The notes beneath the pieces were generated by a model. That model searched no databases and was not told the origin of the DNA. It worked only from the letters and a program-made list of their open reading frames with translations. Below are positions 10,091 to 18,275 of a stretch of DNA of 64,000 bases, in pieces. The first letter of the stretch is position 1; each line of letters opens with the position of its first letter. The position numbers were made by a program, and so were the translations under genes. The stretch is taken from contig QZEE01000005.1 in the NCBI GenBank assembly GCA_009917445.1, positions 1-64,000 on the forward strand. Direction: 5' to 3'. The stretch comes from a bacterium D16-76. Lineage in GTDB: Bacteria; Bacillota; Clostridia; Oscillospirales; Acutalibacteraceae.

Positions 10091-10543
10091 ATGAAACGAC
10101 TTCTTGCCACACTGCTTACTCTACTTTTGTTTGTATCTGTTCCTGCACTGCCTGCCAGTGCGGCAGAGCCTGCAGACCAGCTTCTATCACGGTCAATAGA
10201 ATATCTGGATAATGGAGACTATATCATCACAGAAGTCTATAAGTCTGCTGCACAATTATTTTCTGGAACAAATGGATACAAAACCTCTACTTATACGCAC
10301 GCTAATGGTTCTAATATTTTTAGCGTTACCGTTAACGGAACTTTTACTTATAATGGCTCTACTTCCTCTGCCAACAGCGCCAGTGCTTCTGTAAACATTT
10401 ACGCTTCTAACGCTTCATTTGTAAACAAAAATGCGTATACGTCCGGGGCTACAGCCTATGGAACCGGTACTGTGAGATATGGTGGAGTCAATATTTCCAG
10501 AAGCGTCTCTTTGACCTGCGATAAAAACGGAAACCTGTATTAA
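10091..10543 (+). CDS. Small secreted hypothetical protein
   Basis: This 150-aa protein has a textbook signal peptide (MKRLLATLLTLLLFVSVPAL, cut near ASAAEP at about residue 25). The mature 125 residues are rich in Ser, Thr, Asn, Ala and Tyr in a beta-strand-like alternation and have a single cysteine near the end. AGGAGAGG sits upstream of ATG 10091. I do not recognise the family. Its place beyond padR-HAAS and its resemblance in style to the 7837-8877 product suggest one secreted-protein island. Confidence 0.75.
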   Translation: MKRLLATLLTLLLFVSVPALPASAAEPADQLLSRSIEYLDNGDYIITEVYKSAAQLFSGTNGYKTSTYTHANGSNIFSVTVNGTFTYNGSTSSANSASASVNIYASNASFVNKNAYTSGATAYGTGTVRYGGVNISRSVSLTCDKNGNLY

Positions 10544-10599
10544 GGGAAACCCGAAAAGAAAACTACTCAAATTAAAGTGAGCCCCCATTGCCTTGAAAG

Positions 10600-10624
10600 A
10601 ATGCGTCCCAAGTCGGGACGCATT
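10600..10624. repeat. ICE palindrome copy 3 (one mismatch)
   Basis: Arm AATGCGTCCCAA with the right half carrying TC instead of TT at the centre. It lies between two convergent genes (stops at 10543 and 10627), where it could also end transcription in both directions. Confidence 0.85.
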
Positions 10625-10626
10625 TC

Positions 10627-12663
10627 TTATTCCTTAAACTGCGGCCAAGCCATCTCCGCATAATTCATGCCATTCTCACCAGGGCTGCCATGATAGTACA
10701 GCGCCAGGTGCAAGTGCGGCCCGGTAGAATTGCCGGTACTGCCAATGTACCCCACAAGCTGGCCCTGTCGGATAGGCGTGCCAGGAGTTACCGCCAGCCT
10801 GGACAAATGCGCATAAACAGACTGCCAGCCGTCCGTATGGTCTACCACCACGCAGTTGCCAAAGGACCACATACCACCCACCCCATTGGCAGGCACCCAT
10901 CCATCTTGAATATAGCGGACAGTGCCGGGGGCGCAGGCATAGACCGGCTCACCATAGCAGTCTGCAAAGGAAATATCAATACCGTTGTGTCCGGGGTAGG
11001 TGTCCCAGGTATGGCCCGGGAACGGAAAAGCAAACCGGCCCTCGGCTATGGCGCTGGCACCGCCCAGTGGGTTCGCCGCCAGAGGATAATATCGGAGAAC
11101 ATGGTCTACATACTCAATGTCGCCGTACCCGCTCCACCCATGGATTCCCGCCTGCCAGACAGAAAACTCCCGGGCATTTTCTTTGGAGTACCCGCCCCGG
11201 GCCAGTGCCCAGGATATGTAGCCGTTGCCGAAGTTATAGCCCTGCAAGGCAAGGCTTATATGCGGGATATCGCCGGGGCCGGTGGCCCCCGCTAGCTGTA
11301 GGTTGCTGGCGATAATGCTTGTCCCAAAATCAATAGATTTTTCCGGGTCAACCGGCGTCCCCACTGGCAGGCCCATGCCCTCGGCGCATTGCATCACGTC
11401 GCCGCCCACCAGCTCTACATTGCCGCCGGATTCCTGCATCATCACGGCCTTTATCAAGTCCACATATTCGGGGATCCCGTGCTGGGTTGCATAAATACGG
11501 ATGATGGGGTCAAAGGCTTCCACTTCCGCGCTGACTGGTGTATAGACGCCTGTACCCGGAGAACTGCCGAATGCGGACAGCGCCCCGCCCAGCAGCACCA
11601 CGGCCAGGAGGATGAAAACCCCTGTCCCGCCCACAAGCCCAGCAAGGGCGCTGACAAGAGCCCGCGCGGCCCGGACAGTCATAACGGCGGCTTTTTTGGT
11701 GACGGCTCCCGCAGCTTTAGCGGTTTTACCTGCTTTTTGGGCAAGCCGCTTTTGGCTGTGGAGTTTCATTTTTTGGGCGGCACGTTCTATCAAAGCCCTG
11801 CCAGCGCGCTTTCTCCCGCTGGCAATCGCTTTCCTCCGGGGGATATTTCCCGGCCCTGGCCTGCCGGGCCTTTTTTCAAAAGCGCCCGGTTTCCCCGCTT
11901 TTACGGGATTCCCCATAGCTTTTATGGATTCCTCCGCACGGCGGGACTTAATAGCGGAAGGACCGCGGACCGGTTTTTCTTTGGGGGCAAAAGCGCCGGA
12001 ATGGTGCTCCTTAATAGGGGAACGTCCAGCCTCCCTAGCGGGCGGCTGGACGGATTGATGGATGGATTGATTTTTCCCCGTTCTGCTGTCTTTTGTTGGG
12101 GCGGGCTGGAAAAACGCCCCTGTCCTCCCTACTGCGTTTTTAGCGGAGGAAGGCTGTGGGGAAAATGCGCTGGAGGACCTTCCCCGCCGCATGGCGGAAT
12201 GGGGGGCGGGGCCAGCCTCTATCCCTGCGCGCGGCTGTGTCCCACTGTGATACGCAGGCGTGTTATCTGTGGGGATGGGCTGTCCCTGTGTCCCAGAGTG
12301 GGACCCGTCCCCGCCTATCCCCCGCCCCTGGTGGGCTGTATCCTCTGACCGGGCCTTTTCTTCCGCAGCCTGGGCTTTGCGCTCCTTTATCAATTTCTGC
12401 CGTTTCTGGATTGCCATTTTTGCCTTCTGCGCACTGCCTTTTACAGTCCCCACGGCCTTGCTGCCCACAAACCGTGCCGCCTGCTGGGTGCTGTCAACCC
12501 CATAGCTGCTGCCTGCCTTATCCTGCTGCTCCGAACTGCCCGGCTGGGCGGATTCCCGGATTTTTTTGGTAAACTGGTCCCTGGCAAGCTTCAGCGCCCG
12601 CTGCCTGGGCAGGGCACTCCCCGGCTGTTTTCTTTGGACAGGGGCTTTTGCCTTGATTGCCAT
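10627..12663 (-). CDS. Conjugation cell-wall hydrolase: membrane anchor, lysozyme-like and M23 peptidase domains
   Basis: This 678-aa T4SS hydrolase opens the peptidoglycan for the mating channel. Order: a basic, Pro/Ser/Gly-rich cytoplasmic linker (about 1-320); one membrane segment (LVSALAGLVGGTGVFILLAV); a CwlT-like lysozyme domain (IIRIYATQHGIPEYVDLIKA, VMMQESGG with catalytic Glu, LALQGYNFGNGYISWAL); and a C-terminal M23 metallopeptidase with GHNGIDIS and HLH zinc ligands. It belongs to the minus-strand transfer operon after the C5 methyltransferase. ATG 12663 (MAIKAKAPVQ) has only a weak ribosome site. An in-frame ATC at 12693 lies 8 nt after AGGAGG and may be the real start. Two degenerate ICE palindromes lie inside the linker-coding part. 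Confidence 0.9.
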   Translation of the reverse strand: MAIKAKAPVQRKQPGSALPRQRALKLARDQFTKKIRESAQPGSSEQQDKAGSSYGVDSTQQAARFVGSKAVGTVKGSAQKAKMAIQKRQKLIKERKAQAAEEKARSEDTAHQGRGIGGDGSHSGTQGQPIPTDNTPAYHSGTQPRAGIEAGPAPHSAMRRGRSSSAFSPQPSSAKNAVGRTGAFFQPAPTKDSRTGKNQSIHQSVQPPAREAGRSPIKEHHSGAFAPKEKPVRGPSAIKSRRAEESIKAMGNPVKAGKPGAFEKRPGRPGPGNIPRRKAIASGRKRAGRALIERAAQKMKLHSQKRLAQKAGKTAKAAGAVTKKAAVMTVRAARALVSALAGLVGGTGVFILLAVVLLGGALSAFGSSPGTGVYTPVSAEVEAFDPIIRIYATQHGIPEYVDLIKAVMMQESGGNVELVGGDVMQCAEGMGLPVGTPVDPEKSIDFGTSIIASNLQLAGATGPGDIPHISLALQGYNFGNGYISWALARGGYSKENAREFSVWQAGIHGWSGYGDIEYVDHVLRYYPLAANPLGGASAIAEGRFAFPFPGHTWDTYPGHNGIDISFADCYGEPVYACAPGTVRYIQDGWVPANGVGGMWSFGNCVVVDHTDGWQSVYAHLSRLAVTPGTPIRQGQLVGYIGSTGNSTGPHLHLALYYHGSPGENGMNYAEMAWPQFKE
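12236..12308. repeat. Two degenerate ICE palindromes inside the M23 hydrolase coding sequence
   Basis: 12236-12256 (GTGTCCCACTGTGATACGCA) differs at three positions from the 6282-type core, and 12287-12308 holds GTCCCAGAGTGGGAC. Both fall in the disordered linker and are read in frame as HSGTQ motifs on the minus strand. Confidence 0.5.
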
Positions 12664-12719
12664 AGACGGCTCTTTCTCTCGTATAATTCGGATAAAATGC
12701 ACCTCCTGGAATATAGAAA

Positions 12720-12746
12720 AAATGCGTCCCAACTTGGGACGCATTT
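12720..12746. repeat. ICE palindrome copy 4 (perfect)
   Basis: A 27-bp perfect palindrome (arm AAATGCGTCCCAA, centre C). It lies directly after the C5 methyltransferase stop at 12752 and upstream of the hydrolase ribosome site. Confidence 0.9.
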
Positions 12747-12751
12747 CCACT

Positions 12752-13807
12752 CTAATTTATTGACTTTCTGATACCTTCCATAATGTAAAAGGCGCATGGG
12801 AGGGCGATAGAATTGCCCAATGCCATATACCTTTGGGTCGAGCTTATCCGCTCTCCTGCCGCGCCGAGCTCTGTCCAGCCATCCGGCAAGCCCATGAGCC
12901 TTTCCGTTTCCCTCTCCGTCAAATAGCGGATGCAGCCGCCTGCCGGATCGTCCTTGTACCAAAAGGCAAAGGGAGCGTTCTTGCTGGCAAGGATAGTGGG
13001 GAACGGGTCGTTCCGCTTTCCAAAACTGCCTGTAAACTGCGCGTGATTCCTATTCATGGCCGCTGCCCTCATTCTATACATTTGAAAGGGGTAGACGATG
13101 GGTATACGCCCCCCTGTTTCAAGAAAAGGGCCTCTATCTCCGGGGGCGGCGGGAGGCCCGCCCGGGCCGCAAGCTCCAAAAAGCGGGTGCACGCCCTGGG
13201 GCCTAAACAGTATGCTGGCAGCCCGCCGCCCTCTAAAATCTGCCAGGACAAAGACCCTTTTTCTGCGGGCCAGAGGGGGCCTTGCCCAATATTGGGCGTC
13301 CATAAGCCGCCAGGCCAGGTCAGGTTGTCCCCCTCTAACCATCCCGGCGTTTGCCCATTTTCCAGAAACAGGCATTGGAACCGGGCGCCCCGCGAAAGCT
13401 GTGAGCACGGCTCCAAAATCCAGCCTGTTTCCTGATGAAAGGCTTCCCATGACGTTTTCCCAAACAGCGAAAGTTGGAAATAGATTTCCAGTGGCATCCC
13501 TCATTTCGTTTATGATTCTAATAGCCTGAAAAAACAGGCTTGATTTCTTCCCGGCCAGCCCCGCACGGTCGCCAATCTGTGAAAGGTCCTGGCAGGGAGA
13601 GCCGAAAGTGATAATGTCAACAGGCGGTATCTTGCCGCCGTCCAACAGGGTAATATCCCCTAAATGCGCCATGCCGGGGAAGTGGCGCTTGGTGATGGAC
13701 ATAGGCGCTTTCATAATCTCGCTGGCCCAGATTGGTTCTATACTGTTCAGTTTCGCGGCAAGCGGAAATACTCCGATCCCATCGAATAAACTGCCTAAGG
13801 TCAGCAC
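12752..13807 (-). CDS. DNA (cytosine-5) methyltransferase
   Basis: This 351-aa C5 methyltransferase would methylate cytosines with S-adenosylmethionine. Motif I is SLFDGIGVFPLAA, the catalytic PCQ is in FGSPCQDLSQIG (about residue 71), ENV is in FAVWENVMG, and the C-terminal motifs LTERETERLMGLPDGWTE and YMALGNSIALP close the fold. The target-recognition region is about 185-280. GTG 13807 overlaps the VirB4 stop by one base (TAGTG), so it is translated in the transfer operon. A lone methyltransferase in such ICEs probably protects incoming DNA from restriction; no cognate endonuclease is nearby. Confidence 0.92.
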   Translation of the reverse strand: MLTLGSLFDGIGVFPLAAKLNSIEPIWASEIMKAPMSITKRHFPGMAHLGDITLLDGGKIPPVDIITFGSPCQDLSQIGDRAGLAGKKSSLFFQAIRIINEMRDATGNLFPTFAVWENVMGSLSSGNRLDFGAVLTAFAGRPVPMPVSGKWANAGMVRGGQPDLAWRLMDAQYWARPPLARRKRVFVLADFRGRRAASILFRPQGVHPLFGACGPGGPPAAPGDRGPFLETGGRIPIVYPFQMYRMRAAAMNRNHAQFTGSFGKRNDPFPTILASKNAPFAFWYKDDPAGGCIRYLTERETERLMGLPDGWTELGAAGERISSTQRYMALGNSIALPCAFYIMEGIRKSIN

Positions 13808-16140
13808 TAAGATTCACCCGGTGTGGTGGTCATGAGCTTATAGAGGGCCGTGTCCCTGGGGATGGTATTGGCAAAAGGCACCAGGGCCCCGCCCATGCGC
13901 AAAAGCCCATGCCCGGCCTCTGCGTTCTCTATGTAGCCCGTCTGCGTGTCGGAAAGATGGAGGAGTTGAGCCAGCTCGGCCCGGTCGGTAGCCGCCTGAT
14001 TAAAGAGCAGCAGAAATTCGGAGTTGGCGAACATGAGCCGGGCCGTTTCGGAGCGCAGGCACTCCTCCACGTTCTGCGTTGCGGCTGTCAGGGGCGCGCC
14101 GTATTTGCGCCAGCGTTTCCAGGCCCGGTAGAGGACTTCGGCGGAATAGTGATACTTAAAATACAGATACACTTCGTCTATAAAGACCCAGGTATACTTG
14201 CCTTTTCTGCGGTTGGCGGCAACCCGGTTCTGGATGGCCTCCAGGGTAACAACTAAAGCCGTGGGCCGCAGGCTTTCGCCCATTTCGTAAAGGTCGATAG
14301 CTACCAGGCGGTTGTCCATGTTCACGTTGGTTTCATGGGCGAAAACATTCAAGCTGCCCTCGGTGATGAGTTCAGCGGCAAGGGCGATCTCCCGGGCCTC
14401 CGGCTCGGTCTGTTTCAAAACTTCAGCCCGCCAGTCTGTGAGCAGCGGGGCGGGCAGTTTGCCCTTGCTTTTGAGGAAAGGGCGGTAGACGTTGGCTGTA
14501 CAGCGGTCAATAATGGATTTGTGGCTGCCAGTAATGCGGCCCGCGCCCATCTGCTGTTCCAGAATACTGGTGATAACCTCGGATTTTAAGGCCACCGGGT
14601 TTTCGTCCTCGCCGTACCCCTCTGCCATGTCCAGGGGTGAAATGTGGTGGGGGCTGTGGGGGGATATCTCCACCACCTCGCCGCCCAGGGTGCGGACAAG
14701 AGGGCCGTACTCCCGCTCAGCGTCGATGATGATAATATCATCATTTGTACCAAGCGCAACATTGGTAATGGTAGACTTCATAGCCATAGACTTGCCGGAA
14801 CCAGACACGCCCAAGTAAAAGCCGTGGGGAGATATCAGGCGCTTGCGGTCACAGATAAGCAGATTTTTACTGACTGCGTTCACACCATAATACATCCCGC
14901 CCGGGTCTTGTATCTCCTGGGCCCGGAACGGCATAAGGACGGCGGTGCTCTCGGTGGTGAGAGTGCGCAGAGCTTTTACCCGGCGCAGGCCATAGGGCAG
15001 GACGGTGTTCAAGCCGTCCTCCTGTTGGTAGCGCAGGACGGAGAACTGGCAAAGGTGCTCCCGGCCGATGGCAAGGAGGGTTTCGGTGTCCGCGTCAAGC
15101 TGCTCCAAGGTGTCGGCGACATGGGCCAGGGTGACAACGGCAAACATCATCCGCTGGTCACGGACAGTCAAATCGTCCAGAAACTCTTTTGTTTCGGCCC
15201 TAAGCTGCTCCAACTCATAAGGAACGCTGGCCGTAAAATTGTTCTTGGAGTTCTGCCGCTGCTGCCAGCGGGTTATATCCGATTCCACGCCCAAAATCCG
15301 CTGCTGGATTTCTTTTACAGCCTCGTCCGTGGGGACAGGGAGAATGTCAATGGCAATCACCAGATTGCGGGCAAAATCGGAGAGGTCTGCAATCATCTCG
15401 TCCTTGATATAGCTGGCATATTCCTTGAGAAAAAGCACCCTGCCAAACTTGCCGCCCATCTCAAAATGCCCAGCCTTAAACTGTAAACCGTCCGGGCAGA
15501 CCAGGTCTTTGTAGTCCACGCCGTGACGGATAGCGGCGGCCTGGTCGAAGGTGAAATACTGCTCCTCGCCGGGACGGAAAAAGTCGTGGAGAAGGCGCAG
15601 GCGTTCATAATTGGATATGGCCCGTGCGCCGGAGTCCAGCCGGCCAAAATTCTTTGACAGGTTCCCATCCACCCGGCGGAAGTAGGCGCGGGTGTCCTCG
15701 ATTTTCCGCTGGGCGATGGACAGGGTAATGTATTTCTCCTGTACCAAATCGTTGCTTTCGGCGGCCTTACCTATCAGGATATCGTTGTACTCCCCGCGGT
15801 ACTTGTCCAGCTCGTCCCCCTGTTCTTTCATCAGGACGGAACGGCGGAAGTCCACCGGGTTCAGCCGTCGGTTGATGATATTGATTTTTGCCGTGGCGTC
15901 GGTGGGCAAAGAGTTCAGCACCGCACTGTAAGAGAGGAAAATGCTGCGCCTGTCCTCACTGGACGCGGCGGCATAGTTCACGTCGGCAAAACGCCAGGTG
16001 CGGCTGTGCTTGCCGCCCACCTGCCAGATTCCGTCACTATAGATTTTCTTAATGGGGATGGACTGCTGGACGCTGCGGGGGATGGTAAACGTGTCCTTTT
16101 CGCTGTTGTTGGCGGCAATCAGGGATTTAATCAAAGCCAT
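13807..16140 (-). CDS. VirB4-family T4SS ATPase
   Basis: This 777-aa cytoplasmic ATPase energises assembly of the mating channel. The N-terminal half is VirB4-specific. The C-terminal ATPase has Walker A GVSGSGKSMAMK, Walker B YTWVFIDEVYLYF and the downstream AATQNVEECL segment. ATG 16140 (MALIKSLIA) follows GGAAGGAGAG; the frame is open 16 codons further but without a site. It overlaps the PrgI-like gene by 14 bp upstream and the C5 methyltransferase downstream, as expected for one coupled operon. Length is normal for Tn1549-like elements. Confidence 0.95.
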   Translation of the reverse strand: MALIKSLIAANNSEKDTFTIPRSVQQSIPIKKIYSDGIWQVGGKHSRTWRFADVNYAAASSEDRRSIFLSYSAVLNSLPTDATAKINIINRRLNPVDFRRSVLMKEQGDELDKYRGEYNDILIGKAAESNDLVQEKYITLSIAQRKIEDTRAYFRRVDGNLSKNFGRLDSGARAISNYERLRLLHDFFRPGEEQYFTFDQAAAIRHGVDYKDLVCPDGLQFKAGHFEMGGKFGRVLFLKEYASYIKDEMIADLSDFARNLVIAIDILPVPTDEAVKEIQQRILGVESDITRWQQRQNSKNNFTASVPYELEQLRAETKEFLDDLTVRDQRMMFAVVTLAHVADTLEQLDADTETLLAIGREHLCQFSVLRYQQEDGLNTVLPYGLRRVKALRTLTTESTAVLMPFRAQEIQDPGGMYYGVNAVSKNLLICDRKRLISPHGFYLGVSGSGKSMAMKSTITNVALGTNDDIIIIDAEREYGPLVRTLGGEVVEISPHSPHHISPLDMAEGYGEDENPVALKSEVITSILEQQMGAGRITGSHKSIIDRCTANVYRPFLKSKGKLPAPLLTDWRAEVLKQTEPEAREIALAAELITEGSLNVFAHETNVNMDNRLVAIDLYEMGESLRPTALVVTLEAIQNRVAANRRKGKYTWVFIDEVYLYFKYHYSAEVLYRAWKRWRKYGAPLTAATQNVEECLRSETARLMFANSEFLLLFNQAATDRAELAQLLHLSDTQTGYIENAEAGHGLLRMGGALVPFANTIPRDTALYKLMTTTPGES

Positions 16141-16471
16141 CACTCTCCTTCCGGCCCATAAGGGTGTAGTGGAGGTTGTGGGATTCAAACCGCCTGCCCC
16201 CAGCGCAGAGGATTTCTGATTTTACGACAGCCCAAATAAATTGCTCCAAGGTCATACCGTTGTAGGTGAAAAAGCCTGCCACGCCTGCCGGGGCCGCGCA
16301 GAGGATGCACAGCCAGCTTGCGGTTTCTTTGCCGATGAAGGGGCCCAGGCCGAGATAAATGCCAACGGCCATCAGGACGGCCAGGGCCGCACACAGAAAC
16401 TGCCGGACGGACAGGCCGAAGAATATCGTTTCCTTGTGGCGGCGGACTTCTTTAGGGATTTTTACTTCTAT
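16127..16471 (-). CDS. PrgI-family T4SS membrane protein with AUA start
   Basis: This 114-aa protein begins EVKIPKEVRRHKETIFFGLS, the conserved N-terminus of ICE PrgI-like channel proteins, and has two membrane segments (FLCAALAVLMAVGIYLGLG and ASWLCILCAAPAGVAGFFTY). Family members start MEVKIPKEV. Here the first codon is ATA (16469-16471), 9 nt after AAGGAG; there is no in-frame ATG/GTG/TTG before an internal ATG at 16372, which would delete the first third. The gene overlaps virB4. It directly follows palindrome copy 5. Initiation at AUA is inferred, not shown. Confidence 0.8.
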   Translation of the reverse strand: MEVKIPKEVRRHKETIFFGLSVRQFLCAALAVLMAVGIYLGLGPFIGKETASWLCILCAAPAGVAGFFTYNGMTLEQFIWAVVKSEILCAGGRRFESHNLHYTLMGRKESDGFD

Positions 16472-16486
16472 AACGTATCACTCCTT

Positions 16487-17041
16487 CTACTGTGTCCCAA
16501 GTTGGGACGCATTAAATTCAATCGAGCTTTCAACCTCATTGCCCCACACGTCCCAGCCGGGAACGGTCTGCCGGGCAAAAAGCTCTATACGGGGGATATC
16601 CCCCATGAGGGCAACAATCTTTTCCCGGACGATATCCGGTTTTTTGCTATGCTGTTCTATAGGCGAGATAATGAATTGGTGTACATTCGCGACCTTTCTT
16701 TTAGGATGGCCTTTGGTCGCTAGTAAGCATATTTCAGCGTTTCCCCTTGTCCAGAACCCCAGCCCATAAAACCAGCTATCTGTCTTGCGGTTTTTCTTCA
16801 GCCAGACAAAAGCCACTGTTTTATAGCGGAACCTCCATGCGTTGATAACACGCAGCGTGTCTGCCAGTTGGGGAAAGGTTGACCAAAGGAACAGGGCGCA
16901 ATCTGGGGCGGCAATATCCGCAACAGGCAAGTCGCAAAGCTGGCTGATACTCATGGTAGGATAATGTTTCTCAGCAGCACCCCGGAGATTTTTCTGGCTA
17001 TACCGCCAGGGCGGATCAGCATAAATAATCGGATACTTCAT
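16487..17041 (-). CDS. MT-A70-family adenine-N6 methyltransferase
   Basis: This 184-aa enzyme has the catalytic DPPW in YPIIYADPPWRYSQK near its N-terminus, then LPVADIAAPDCALFLW and FWTRGNAEICLLATKG, the order seen in phage and ICE MT-A70 enzymes. It should methylate adenine in DNA. ATG 17041 overlaps the upstream VirB6-like stop (ATGA). The final codons (ASQLGTQ, stop) are encoded by palindrome copy 5, so the repeat has been absorbed into the C-terminus. It sits between channel genes, so it is expressed with transfer and probably helps evade restriction. Confidence 0.9.
   Translation of the reverse strand: MKYPIIYADPPWRYSQKNLRGAAEKHYPTMSISQLCDLPVADIAAPDCALFLWSTFPQLADTLRVINAWRFRYKTVAFVWLKKNRKTDSWFYGLGFWTRGNAEICLLATKGHPKRKVANVHQFIISPIEQHSKKPDIVREKIVALMGDIPRIELFARQTVPGWDVWGNEVESSIEFNASQLGTQ
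16491..16514. repeat. ICE palindrome copy 5
   Basis: TGTGTCCCAA-G-TTGGGACGCA with one T/C difference between arms. It covers the end of the MT-A70 gene and lies 10 bp upstream of the PrgI-like ribosome site. Confidence 0.85.
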
Positions 17042-17877
17042 AGTCCAAACATTTCTTTTGCCAGCCGGTCCGCGCCCTTTACCAGCCCTACCAGCACCAG
17101 CATATTGAAAACAAGCTGGCCCAGGTACTCCCAGGCCATAGTGACGGCGGGAAGGCTGGGATCTACCGATGGGGTGGAGCTTGACAGGAACGCGGAATAG
17201 ATCAGGCAGGCCAGCACAATGATAATACCCTCGGCGCACACGCCTATATAGGATTTGATGAAAGCCTTGCCGGTGGAGGACGTACCCTCCCCGGCAAAAG
17301 ACGCCAAGGGCAGCGGGGCCAGGGCCGTGTACATATAGAGCCGGAAGAACCGGCTGTACACAGTTAAAATCAAGATAAAGGACAGCACCGTTATAATCAG
17401 GCTGGCAAGTAAGGACACCAGCCAGAGGGGGATGGATTCAAAAAAGCCTATCCCCTCTATGGCGTCCACAATTTCCGTGGGCAAGTCGGCCCCGGCGCTG
17501 ACCATGCCGCCCATGCTGTCCATAACATTGCCCACTATGCCGCCGCAAATTTTGAAGATGGCGGACATGATATCCATGGAGTACCCCACGGCCACCTTTG
17601 CCCCGGCAAACCGGATAAAGTGCCGCAGGGCAAATTCCGGCCTCTGCATTTCCTTAAAGCCCGCCGCACTCTGGAACACGCCCATGGCAAAGAAAAGCAC
17701 CAGCAGTCCATACCCAATGCCCTGCATGGCCCCGGCCAGGGTGTTGATGATGTTCCAGATATCCCCGCCTTTGAAGGTTTCCGGGGATTGGGTCAGGAGC
17801 GACCACAGCTCGGCCAGCTTGCCGTTCCAGGCGCCCAAGGCGCTTTGTATGTTCTGTACCACCCAGTTATCGCTGAT
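17038..17877 (-). CDS. VirB6/TrbL-like T4SS membrane protein, probable AUC start
   Basis: This 279-aa polytopic channel subunit reads SDNWVVQNIQSALGAWNGKL at its N-terminus, then about six hydrophobic segments (for example GLLVLFFAMGVF and LASLIITVLSFILILTVYS). It matches ICE VirB6/TrbL-like subunits. AAGGAGG lies 9 nt before ATC 17877. The first usable GTG (17862) lies too far from it. An ATG just after the ribosome site is out of frame because of one extra T, so a recent frameshift of an original MA-ISDNW start is the alternative. Palindrome copy 6 lies immediately upstream. Confidence 0.85.
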   Translation of the reverse strand: MSDNWVVQNIQSALGAWNGKLAELWSLLTQSPETFKGGDIWNIINTLAGAMQGIGYGLLVLFFAMGVFQSAAGFKEMQRPEFALRHFIRFAGAKVAVGYSMDIMSAIFKICGGIVGNVMDSMGGMVSAGADLPTEIVDAIEGIGFFESIPLWLVSLLASLIITVLSFILILTVYSRFFRLYMYTALAPLPLASFAGEGTSSTGKAFIKSYIGVCAEGIIIVLACLIYSAFLSSSTPSVDPSLPAVTMAWEYLGQLVFNMLVLVGLVKGADRLAKEMFGL

Positions 17878-17896
17878 AGGCCATCACCTCCTTGAG

Positions 17897-17925
17897 AAAA
17901 TGCGTCCCAAGTTGGGACACATTTT
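17897..17925. repeat. ICE palindrome copy 6
   Basis: 29 bp, arm AAAATGCGTCCCAA, centre G, one C-to-A mismatch in the right arm that becomes a G-U pair in minus-strand RNA. It ends 8 bp before the AAGGAGG of the VirB6-like gene. Confidence 0.9.
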
Positions 17926-17951
17926 CCCGTCTGTTTTTTGTCCTCATGGCA

Positions 17952-18275
17952 TTACACCACGCCGATCAGCTTCAGGATGTCCTCCGCACAGGCAATGAGC
18001 AGGCCGCCGAACAGGCACAGAAACCCTTGCGTCCGCTGGCTGGCGTCATGGGACTGGACGGACATGCCCACCTGCACCATGCCCCATCCCAGGATAATGA
18101 TCCCGATGGCGCGGATGCAGGAAAAAATAAAGGTGGACAGGTTGTTTACAATGGTAAGGGGGCTGTCACCACCGTCTGCGGCAAAGGCCGGGACTGCCAG
18201 GACGGTAAAAGCCACGGTCAGCACGGCCCAAAAGGATATGGCCCATTTTGCGGGCCGAGGTGTGTGTGTTTTCAT
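17952..18275 (-). CDS. Small T4SS membrane protein (Maff2/VirB2-like)
   Basis: This 107-aa protein has an N-terminal signal-like helix (WAISFWAVLTVAFTVLAVPAFA), a short loop and two further hydrophobic helices (LSTFIFSCIRAIGIIILGWG and GFLCLFGGLLIACAEDILKL). That is the layout of Maff2-type or VirB2-like subunits in Gram-positive ICEs. ATG 18275 overlaps the VirD4 stop (ATGA). It is placed between coupling protein and VirB6-like subunit, as in Tn1549 relatives. Pilin-like role is by position only. Confidence 0.75.
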   Translation of the reverse strand: MKTHTPRPAKWAISFWAVLTVAFTVLAVPAFAADGGDSPLTIVNNLSTFIFSCIRAIGIIILGWGMVQVGMSVQSHDASQRTQGFLCLFGGLLIACAEDILKLIGVV

